From positions 75,679 through 82,544 of the forward strand of contig PCBG01000010.1 of assembly GCA_002731315.1 (NCBI GenBank): DNA of 6,866 bases, given 5' to 3'. Positions 1 through 5,621 of the stretch are shown one piece after another. How positions within the stretch are numbered: the first letter of the stretch is position 1; each line of letters opens with the position of its first letter. A model generated the notes under the pieces. The model saw nothing but the letters and a program-made list of their open reading frames with translations, was not told where the DNA came from and did not search any database. Made by a program: the position numbers and the translations under genes. Source of the stretch: Rhodospirillaceae bacterium (lineage in GTDB: Bacteria; Pseudomonadota; Alphaproteobacteria; Puniceispirillales; Puniceispirillaceae).

Positions 1-1
1 T

Positions 2-754
2 GCGCTGCGCGATGCCTTTCGCACATCCGGCTTTGTCTGGGCCGAGCTGGGCAGCCCTCGTGTGCTGGTTCTGCCGGTCTGGCTGGCCCCGGACGGTGCC
101 CGGGCCTGGCAGCGAGACAATGAATGGCTGACAGGGTGGCGGCAGGCAGTTGCGGCGGCAGATGGTCTGGTGGATTTCATCCTTCTAGAGCCAACCATCC
201 TGAACGAACGCAGCCTGCGTGCGGCGGATCTTGCCTTGGCGGATCCGGTTGTGTTGCGCCGTGCCGCGACAGTGGCGGGTGCCGACCAGATCATGCTTGT
301 TACGGCGCGCCTTGACTATCGCGGGTCGCAGCAGATCCTGGCGGTGGATGGCCAGCTGTTCACAGCGAATGCCGCCCAGATGACGGTGCTTGGCAAAATG
401 GTCGACACCGCCGTTTCGGATGATCTCTCAACGCAGCTGAACCTTGCGCGGCAGACCATTCTGCAAGAGCTGGAAAGTGGCTGGCACGCCGCCAACATCA
501 TTCGCGGCGACAATACTCGTAGTCTAACAGTCAGTGTGCCCGTAGCGTCGCTCGCCCAGTGGGTCGACCGGCTGGCCGCCTTTGACACGCTGGCTGTGAT
601 TGACAGCTATGTTGTGCACAAGCTGGATATTTCCGGCGGTCTGGTCACGCTTACCGTTGTCGGTGACAATGCCGCTGTCGAAAACGGGCTGGCGGCACAG
701 CGCCTGCGTCTGCGCCAGCGCGACGATGGCGGCCTCGTCCTCGAGCCGCGTTAG
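2..754 (+). CDS. DUF2066 domain-containing protein, 5'-truncated by the window edge
   Basis: The reading frame is open from base 2 to a TAG at 752-754, giving the last 250 residues. The true start lies upstream of the window; an in-frame CTG or GTG near base 62 is not credible, because coding sequence continues unbroken before it. The segment PRVLVLPVWLAPDG near the left edge, followed by a Trp-rich stretch (residues W..W..GW), resembles the DUF2066 family, which is found beside hda in many alphaproteobacteria. The family has no established biochemical role. I see no membrane segment or catalytic motif in the visible part. The stop lies 13 bases before the hda start, so the two genes are probably co-transcribed. 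Family assignment is by recognition of motif and context, not by a search. Confidence 0.7.
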   Translation, partial: ALRDAFRTSGFVWAELGSPRVLVLPVWLAPDGARAWQRDNEWLTGWRQAVAAADGLVDFILLEPTILNERSLRAADLALADPVVLRRAATVAGADQIMLVTARLDYRGSQQILAVDGQLFTANAAQMTVLGKMVDTAVSDDLSTQLNLARQTILQELESGWHAANIIRGDNTRSLTVSVPVASLAQWVDRLAAFDTLAVIDSYVVHKLDISGGLVTLTVVGDNAAVENGLAAQRLRLRQRDDGGLVLEPR

Positions 755-767
755 GACAGCTGCCACA

Positions 768-1481
768 ATGCAACTTCCGCTTGATTTGCACTTCTTGACC
801 GCTCAGGGACGCGAGGATTTCATCCTTGGCGATTGCAACAGGTTGGCCGCGGCATGGATCGACCGGTGGCCAGACTGGCCCGGCCCCTATCCTGTTCTGA
901 ACATTGTCGGACCCCCGGCCAGTGGGAAAAGCCATCTTGCCGCTGTCTGGCAATCCGCCAGCAAGGCCGGTATGGTGGTACGCCCCGGCGGGGCTGACTC
1001 CGATGCAAGGCAGGCAGCGCACTTCATCCTCGATCATCCGCAGGCAGGTGAGGCGGAGGCTGAAGAAGCCCTGTTTCACCAGTTCAATGCGCTGTCAGAG
1101 GCGGGAAGCTCTATGCTGATTCTCAGCCATATACCGGTCGCCCAAATGGGCTGGCGCCTGCCTGATCTTGCCTCGCGCATGCGGTCGGTCAATCTGGTGC
1201 GGCTTGATCCGCCTGATGATGCGCTGTTACGCGCGTTGATGGAAAAGTATTTTGCCGACAGGCAGCTTGCGGTCATGCCCGCAGTGCTGGACTATATGGT
1301 AGCGCGCATTGAACGGAGCTTTGCCGCGGTACAGACAATTGCAGCCGCAATGGACAGGCAGTCGCTGGCGCAAAAACGGTCGCTGACGATGAAGCTGGCG
1401 CGCGAGATCATCGAGAATTTTGCCAGCAGTGCGCTTGGAAACCACACCCAGCTGCCGGCAGAAGACGATGACGGAAATTGA
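768..1481 (+). CDS. hda: Hda/HdaA-type regulatory inactivator of DnaA (AAA+ ATPase)
   Basis: This 237-residue AAA+ protein is homologous to the DnaA ATPase domain. In the Hda family it binds the DNA polymerase sliding clamp and promotes hydrolysis of DnaA-bound ATP, limiting re-initiation of replication. Residues 2-7 (QLPLDL) match a clamp-binding motif of the kind at the Hda N-terminus. The Walker A motif is GPPASGKS at 48-55 (K54). The Walker B position reads FILDH around D89. A sensor I-like LILSH lies at 117-121, and LPDLASRM at 131-138 carries the probable arginine finger R137. The C-terminal RSFAAVQ (183-189) and the following KRSLTM match the family's lid end. There is no DnaA-type DNA-binding domain, as expected. 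The ATG at 768 is chosen because it puts the clamp motif at the N-terminus and has AGGA at 753-756. The frame is open back to about 600, but that part overlaps the DUF2066 gene. Confidence 0.9.
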   Translation: MQLPLDLHFLTAQGREDFILGDCNRLAAAWIDRWPDWPGPYPVLNIVGPPASGKSHLAAVWQSASKAGMVVRPGGADSDARQAAHFILDHPQAGEAEAEEALFHQFNALSEAGSSMLILSHIPVAQMGWRLPDLASRMRSVNLVRLDPPDDALLRALMEKYFADRQLAVMPAVLDYMVARIERSFAAVQTIAAAMDRQSLAQKRSLTMKLAREIIENFASSALGNHTQLPAEDDDGN

Positions 1482-1531
1482 TCTGGTAGATCAGGCCGGA
1501 CCTAACAAAAGTCAGAAGACATGATCAATGT

Positions 1532-2235
1532 TTGACTTTGCTATTGCTCGGACAAAACCAGTTGTTTGTGCGTCCAGCCAAAACTCTGGCCAGCGCAGCG
1601 CAATCCATTCGCGATCGTCACGGTATCAGCTTAGATGCGTTGCAGTGTGACATTGCCAGCGACGAAGGGCGCGCCGTTGTTTCGGATAAGGCGGGTCAAC
1701 TGGATATTCTGGTCCATAATACAGATGGGCCGCAGCTGGGTGATTTTCGCGCCTGGGCCCGCAAAACCTAGGTCGCTGCGCTAAACGCGAATATGCTTCT
1801 CGCGTTTGACCCGGTCAAAGCGCTTGTTGATCGGATGATGAGAAATAAATTGGGACGGTTCGTCAATATTACCTCGGGATCGGTAAAATCGCCGATCTTT
1901 AGCTGGCCCAGTGCAATGGCGTAAAGCAGGCGCAGACCTGGTTCCGCGCCGGCCTTTCGCCGCAGGTTGCGTGCCATTGTGTAACTTTCAACGGGTTGCC
2001 GCCCGGGCAATTCAATGCTGACTGGATTGAAATGCTAATTGCCAATATGGCGAAAACGGAAAATAAATCGCCTACTGGAATCCGTACCATGCTTAAAAAG
2101 CGTAACCCGGCCAGTTGGTTGGGTGAAATTGGCGAATTCGGTTTTGCTTACGCAAAGATGTGCAATGCGCATTCCGGCTATCTGAAGGGACAGAATATCC
2201 TGATTGTCGGCGGCAGCTTCAGCACTACCACCTGA
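1532..2235 (+). pseudogene. Decayed short-chain dehydrogenase/reductase (SDR) gene
   Basis: Pieces of one SDR protein can be read across two frames. Frame A (from about 1532) gives a DIAS segment, LDILVHNTDGP (in place of the usual NNAG) and GDFRAWARKT. It then meets a TAG at 1769-1771 exactly where a conserved Trp is expected before VAALNANM, so TGG to TAG is the simplest explanation. The same frame continues through NITSGSVKSPIF to a TAA at 1922-1924. Homology then moves to the next frame: NG at about 1915, AGLSPQVA, VTFNGLPPGQFNADW, and a C-terminal GYLKGQNILIVGG ending at TGA 2233-2235. One missing base between about 1900 and 1912 restores the alignment. The N-terminal TGxxxGIG cofactor loop is absent, and nothing like it occurs in 1482-1531. 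Intact relatives are NAD(P)-dependent oxidoreductases of unknown substrate. The start given is where homology begins, not a translation start. Confidence 0.85.
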
Positions 2236-2259
2236 TGCAGGCCCGCTCATTTTAATCTG

Positions 2260-3450
2260 TCAGCTTTCCAAGTCGATCAGGTGGATGCTGCGGCCATTTA
2301 CCGCCATTGCAGTGCGACCATGTTTCAATTGCAGGGCCGACTTGCCAAAGATGTCGTAACGCCAACCCGATAGGGCTTTTATTGGTGCGTTGTCGTCCAG
2401 TGCTAGCTGTTCCAGCTCGTCCGCTGATGCGATTAGCCGCGGCGCGACCCCTTCGGCATCGGTGATGTGTTTTAGCAGGACCCGCAGTAATTCCATAACC
2501 GCCACGGGCGGGCGAGCGGTACGGGATTCTGTCTTAGCCTTGGGAAGCGTGCTTTCGGGCATTTCGGCGACAGACTTCAGAACCTTCATCACCGGTGCCA
2601 CCAGCTTGCCATTCGCACCACCCGGAAAATTGCGGATACGACTGAAGTCTTCTGGTTTGCAAGGGTTGGTGCCGGCCAGATCGAGAATCGTCTCGTCGCG
2701 CATGACACGGTTGCGCGGCAGATTCCGCTTTTGTGCTTCGCTTTCCCGCCAGGCGGCCAGATGCATCATCCGGCGGAACGGTGCGGGGCGCATCGTCCGG
2801 ACCTTTATCCGTTTCCAGGCATCGTCGGGTGCTGTTTGGTATGTTGCCGGGTCTTCGAGCTTGGCATTTTCATCCGCAAGCCAATCGGTGCGTCCTTTTG
2901 TTTCCAGTTGGCCCGCTAGCATCGGATACATCGCGGCAAGATGGATGACATCATCAAGGGCATAGCTGATCTGCCGGTCGCTTAGGGGGCGACGCGACCA
3001 GTCTGTAAAGCGTGATGTTTTGTCGATTTCGATGTTCAAGACAGCGCGGGCAAGCCGATCATAACCCACTTGGTCGCCATGGCCAAGCACCATAGCTGCA
3101 ATCTGGGTGTCGAATAAGGGCAGCGGCAGGCTGCCCATTTCTTTGAAGAAAATTTCAAGGTCCTGATGCGCTGCATGGAATATTTTCACGATATCGGTGC
3201 GTGCCAATACAGCCCATAGCGGCGCAAGATCGATGCCATTCGCGAGCGGGTCAATAGCAACAGCGCGTTCCCCATTGCTGATCTGTATCAGGCATAGCTG
3301 GGCATAATAGGTATGTTCGCGCATGAATTCGGTATCAATCGCCAAAAATGGCGCGGATTCGAATGTCTGCAGAATAGTCGCCAACCCCTCATTTGTGGTG
3401 ATTAGATCTGGGTGATGCGACGATTTGTATTGCGACTGGCTTTTGACCAT
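2260..3450 (-). CDS. rnd: Ribonuclease D (DEDDy 3'-5' exoribonuclease)
   Basis: This 396-residue protein is a 3'-5' exoribonuclease that trims the 3' ends of tRNA precursors and other small RNAs in the cytoplasm. All three exonuclease motifs are intact: Exo I AIDTEFMRE (D39, E41), Exo II FHAAHQDLEIF (D97) and Exo III YALDD (Y163, D167). The D97-D167 spacing of 70 residues equals the D85-D155 spacing of the E. coli enzyme. The region from about 213 to 290 fits the first HRDC domain (RRMMHLAAWRE, then NLPRNRVMRDETI). The rest, ending in GWRYDIFG and a short beta-rich tail, fits the second HRDC-like region. The ATG at 3448-3450 places about 13 extra residues before the usual LITT start of the family. 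No closer ATG or GTG exists, and AAGAG lies 12 bases upstream. The gene is divergent from eipB and stands alone on its strand; aspS, its common neighbour, is not adjacent. Confidence 0.93.
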   Translation of the reverse strand: MVKSQSQYKSSHHPDLITTNEGLATILQTFESAPFLAIDTEFMREHTYYAQLCLIQISNGERAVAIDPLANGIDLAPLWAVLARTDIVKIFHAAHQDLEIFFKEMGSLPLPLFDTQIAAMVLGHGDQVGYDRLARAVLNIEIDKTSRFTDWSRRPLSDRQISYALDDVIHLAAMYPMLAGQLETKGRTDWLADENAKLEDPATYQTAPDDAWKRIKVRTMRPAPFRRMMHLAAWRESEAQKRNLPRNRVMRDETILDLAGTNPCKPEDFSRIRNFPGGANGKLVAPVMKVLKSVAEMPESTLPKAKTESRTARPPVAVMELLRVLLKHITDAEGVAPRLIASADELEQLALDDNAPIKALSGWRYDIFGKSALQLKHGRTAMAVNGRSIHLIDLES

Positions 3451-3483
3451 GAAATCAACATACTCTTAATAACGTCATGCAGA

Positions 3484-3489
3484 TATAAT
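3484..3489 (+). promoter_or_regulatory. Candidate -10 element for the eipB-like gene
   Basis: A perfect TATAAT sits in the AT-rich gap between rnd and the eipB-like gene. No good -35 hexamer lies 16-18 bases upstream (TACTCT at 3461-3466 is poor). Transcription from it would begin near 3496 and leave a leader of about 60 bases before the ATG at 3556. It would also exclude in-frame starts further upstream, such as 3412. Confidence 0.4.
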
Positions 3490-3555
3490 GCACCTGTGCC
3501 AAAACCTAAAGGTAATGTCATTGATTTGCGGAAAAAATCAAACTACCGCTTAGTT

Positions 3556-4395
3556 ATGAAAACAAAAGTAATCAACGTAATTTCTGCGCTACAGCTGGCT
3601 GTTCTGGTGGTCGGCGCGTTGGGTGCCATCACAATCTTTATGGCCTCAATGGCTGAGGCAGCGGCGTCGAAAATTGTCGGCCATCGGGCCTTCTACGAAT
3701 TGAAACTGGGGGACCGTGCTCAGGGGGCGTTCATCACCAATGTTAACGGTCGATCCGTCTTTTCGGTTGAACGCGAATGTGACGGATGGCGGTCTGTCGA
3801 AGATTACATGATCCAGTTCTTTGGCGAGGACGGTGCGGCTGACAATCTGCTGTCACATTTCGAATCATGGGAATCTGATAACGGGAATATGTATAGCTTT
3901 GACATTCTCGAGGAATCCACCACGGACGGGCGCCGCGAATTTGGTGGTTTTGTCGAGCTTGATGGCGATTATTCGGGCAATGCCTTTTTCAGCACGGAGC
4001 CTGACGCGCCGCTGACTTTGCCAAGCGAAACTTTGTTGCCGATCCGCCATGTGCATCAGCTGCTGGAAACTGCCGAGTCGGGACAGAAAATCCTTGGCGC
4101 TACACTGTTTACCGGCAACGAGCCGGACAATGCCCTGATGCAGACCAGCACGGTCTTTGGTGGTTGGCGCGATGCGCCGTCCAGTGATCTCGGCCAATTG
4201 GGCGATGATGGGTATTACCAGATCAACATAGCCTATTTCCAACCGTCGGCGACAACGGTCGAACCGCGATACGAAATCAAATTTGCCATGCAGCGCAACG
4301 GGTTGGTGCGTGAATATGAAATCAACTACGGCGATTTCAGTATCACGGCCGAACTTACCTCGGCAGAATCTGTAAATGCGCCGAAATGCAGTTGA
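3556..4395 (+). CDS. eipB: EipB-like periplasmic envelope integrity protein (DUF1849)
   Basis: This 279-residue exported protein belongs to the DUF1849/EipB family, periplasmic beta-spiral proteins that in Brucella are needed for cell-envelope integrity. The N-terminus has a Lys-containing n-region, a hydrophobic core at about 8-30 and a probable signal peptidase site after AEA (33-35). The mature part shows the family pattern: HRAFYELKL near 43, CDGW at 75-78, FESWES, a LPSETLLPIRHVHQLL stretch, W and YF positions, PRYEIKF, NYGDF and a C-terminal KCS. The only two cysteines, C75 and C278, match the family's conserved disulfide. The ATG at 3556 gives a clean signal peptide but has a weak ribosome site. 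A TTG at 3526 behind AAAGG (3508-3512) is an alternative that would add ten basic residues. It is monocistronic, divergent from rnd and convergent with the ROK gene. Confidence 0.88.
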   Translation: MKTKVINVISALQLAVLVVGALGAITIFMASMAEAAASKIVGHRAFYELKLGDRAQGAFITNVNGRSVFSVERECDGWRSVEDYMIQFFGEDGAADNLLSHFESWESDNGNMYSFDILEESTTDGRREFGGFVELDGDYSGNAFFSTEPDAPLTLPSETLLPIRHVHQLLETAESGQKILGATLFTGNEPDNALMQTSTVFGGWRDAPSSDLGQLGDDGYYQINIAYFQPSATTVEPRYEIKFAMQRNGLVREYEINYGDFSITAELTSAESVNAPKCS

Positions 4396-4400
4396 CAGCT

Positions 4401-4444
4401 ACTGACTGATATCAGGCAGGCACTAGCTGCCTCCGTCAGTCAGT
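4401..4444. terminator. Convergent-gene hairpin, possible bidirectional terminator
   Basis: A perfect 9-base outer inverted repeat (ACTGACTGA at 4401-4409, TCAGTCAGT at 4436-4444) encloses a 5-base inner stem (GGCAG at 4415-4419, CTGCC at 4427-4431) with a seven-base loop and internal bulges. It starts 5 bases after the eipB-like stop, and its right arm contains the ROK stop codon (4440-4442). No T-tract follows on either strand, so it is not a classical intrinsic terminator. It may stop transcription weakly or protect 3' ends. Confidence 0.45.
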
Positions 4445-5336
4445 CGGGATCTTCTGCCGCCAGAAAGGCAGCCCCCCTTATAACAGGCATTGCACCGCCT
4501 TTCGCGGTTGCGAGGCGCGTTGCGGACCTGTCTATCTGCACATAGCCGGGCCATTTGCGCGGGATACGTTCCTGCAGGCGGTCAAGCTGTAATGCGCTAC
4601 CGCCTATTATGATGACGTCCGGGTCGATCAGGCTGATCAATGTGGCCGTGGCACGGCCAAGTCTGTCTTCAAAAGCCTGAAGGATGCTGTCAGCGACTAT
4701 GTCGCCCTTGACTGCCGCTGTGGCGATCTCGGCCGCATCCCGCCATTCGCCAGTCACCCGCTCATAATCACCTTCGAGCCCGGACACCGACAGGAAGGTC
4801 TCGAGGCATCCGCTGCGTCCGCACCAGCATTTGCGTCCGTCAAGTTCCTGCGGCAAGGGGGCGGGTAATTGCAAATGTGGCCAGTTAGCCGCCGCCCCGT
4901 GTGCGCCAGTGATCAAGCTACCGTCAAGCGCCAACCCGCCATGACAGCTGTTGCCAATCCACATCCCGACCGCCAGATTTGCATCCTTTGCTGCGCCCGT
5001 GCGGCAGGCATCGACAACCAGGCAGCCGCCAATGCCGAAAATACTGACGTGCATGCCAAGCGCCGATTGCAGGTCACGGCGGATATTGGCGGTACCAAGT
5101 ACCGAATAGGGGGAAAAGGAAACAGCACCATCATGAATGATGGCGGGCAATGCGACCCCCAGCCTGTCAGTATTTGATAGGGAATCGCGAAGGCTTTCGA
5201 CCACCGCGGATACGGAGAGCAGCCATTCGCGGTAATCATTACCCGGTGCAGGCTGTTCTGCTTGCGCAAAAATTTCGCCGCCATCCTTCAGGGTGGCGGC
5301 GGTCAGCAGATTACCGTCAAAAGTCAGCCCGATCAT
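4440..5336 (-). CDS. ROK-family protein, probably catalytically inactive sugar-kinase homologue
   Basis: The 298-residue product has the length of ROK sugar kinases (fructokinase, N-acetylglucosamine kinase, glucokinase). The family's zinc site is intact: H154 in NWPHLQL plus C170, C172 and C177 in CWCGRSGCLETFLS. The C-terminal PDVIIIGGSAL and the GAHGAAANWPH region also fit. The catalytic machinery does not. The N-terminal phosphate loop (normally DxGGTK) reads TFDGNLL at 5-11. The NDANCFALSEA segment aligns without gaps to GIGGCLVVDAC (101-111), putting Ile102 where the catalytic Asp belongs. The GTGxGGG loop reads GNSCHGG (128-134). The frame is open and not otherwise damaged, so it looks like a maintained pseudo-kinase or a protein with a changed role. 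It follows rpmG by 21 bases and could be read through from it. The ribosome site is weak (GGACGG). Confidence 0.82.
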   Translation of the reverse strand: MIGLTFDGNLLTAATLKDGGEIFAQAEQPAPGNDYREWLLSVSAVVESLRDSLSNTDRLGVALPAIIHDGAVSFSPYSVLGTANIRRDLQSALGMHVSIFGIGGCLVVDACRTGAAKDANLAVGMWIGNSCHGGLALDGSLITGAHGAAANWPHLQLPAPLPQELDGRKCWCGRSGCLETFLSVSGLEGDYERVTGEWRDAAEIATAAVKGDIVADSILQAFEDRLGRATATLISLIDPDVIIIGGSALQLDRLQERIPRKWPGYVQIDRSATRLATAKGGAMPVIRGAAFLAAEDPD

Positions 5337-5357
5337 GCGGCTGGCCGTCCGGCGTTG

Positions 5358-5525
5358 CTACTTGATTTTGGCTTCGCGAAACAGCACGTGCTTGCGGGCC
5401 TTGGGGTCATATTTGCGCACTTCCAGTTTTTCGGGCTTGGTGCGCGGATTTTTCTTGGTGACGTAGAAATAACCGGTATCGGCAGTGCTTACCAAGCGGA
5501 TCTGCAGTGTTGCTGGCTTTGCCAT
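5358..5525 (-). CDS. rpmG: 50S ribosomal protein L33 (bL33)
   Basis: This 55-residue protein of the large ribosomal subunit, near the exit site, is recognisable over its whole length: it begins [18 protein letters not shown], continues with [11 protein letters not shown] and ends [11 protein letters not shown]. It is the cysteine-free form, which lacks the CxxC pairs of the zinc-binding L33 paralogue. The ATG (5523-5525) is preceded by AAGGAG at ideal spacing. The gene lies 96 bases downstream of rnr on the same strand and 21 bases upstream of the ROK gene. An rnr-rpmG neighbourhood is common in alphaproteobacteria, often with one or two small genes between them that are missing here. Confidence 0.97.
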   Translation of the reverse strand: MAKPATLQIRLVSTADTGYFYVTKKNPRTKPEKLEVRKYDPKARKHVLFREAKIK

Positions 5526-5533
5526 GGTGTAGG

Positions 5534-5539
5534 CTCCTT
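5534..5539 (-). promoter_or_regulatory. Ribosome binding site of rpmG
   Basis: On the minus strand AAGGAG lies 8 bases before the rpmG ATG. It is the strongest Shine-Dalgarno match in the window and fits a highly translated ribosomal protein gene. Confidence 0.8.
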
Positions 5540-5585
5540 GACGCGAAGTCCGTACTGGTGTCGAGCGTTATCTGAAACTCGCCGG

Positions 5586-5614
5586 AAAATGAGCGAGATG
5601 CCGGGATTTGTCAA
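5586..5614 (-). promoter_or_regulatory. Candidate rpmG promoter
   Basis: On the minus strand a perfect -35 hexamer TTGACA (5614-5609) is followed after 17 bases by CATTTT (5591-5586), which matches the -10 consensus at only three positions. It starts just after the rnr stop codon, so rpmG, and perhaps the ROK gene, may be transcribed independently of rnr. The -35 is convincing and the -10 is weak. Confidence 0.4.
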
Positions 5615-5621
5615 GCGCAGA

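Noticed and set aside
600..767. N-terminal extension of the hda frame
   Set aside because: It overlaps the end of the DUF2066 gene, has no ribosome site, and would bury the clamp-binding motif inside the protein.
1996..2235. A stand-alone 79-residue small protein
   Set aside because: The sequence is the C-terminal third of the SDR pseudogene, and homology continues upstream of its ATG-like start.
2231..2263. Possible terminator between the SDR pseudogene and rnd
   Set aside because: Only a four-base CTGA/TCAG arm pairs, with a long loop and no T-tract on the rnd strand.
2390..2965. A 191-codon plus-strand open frame inside rnd
   Set aside because: It is the antisense of a confidently identified RNase D gene. 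The product is rich in Ser and Arg, typical of a shadow frame.
3412..3555. N-terminal extension of the eipB-like gene starting at 3412
   Set aside because: It overlaps the divergent rnd start, lies upstream of the predicted promoter, and would put 48 polar residues before the signal peptide.
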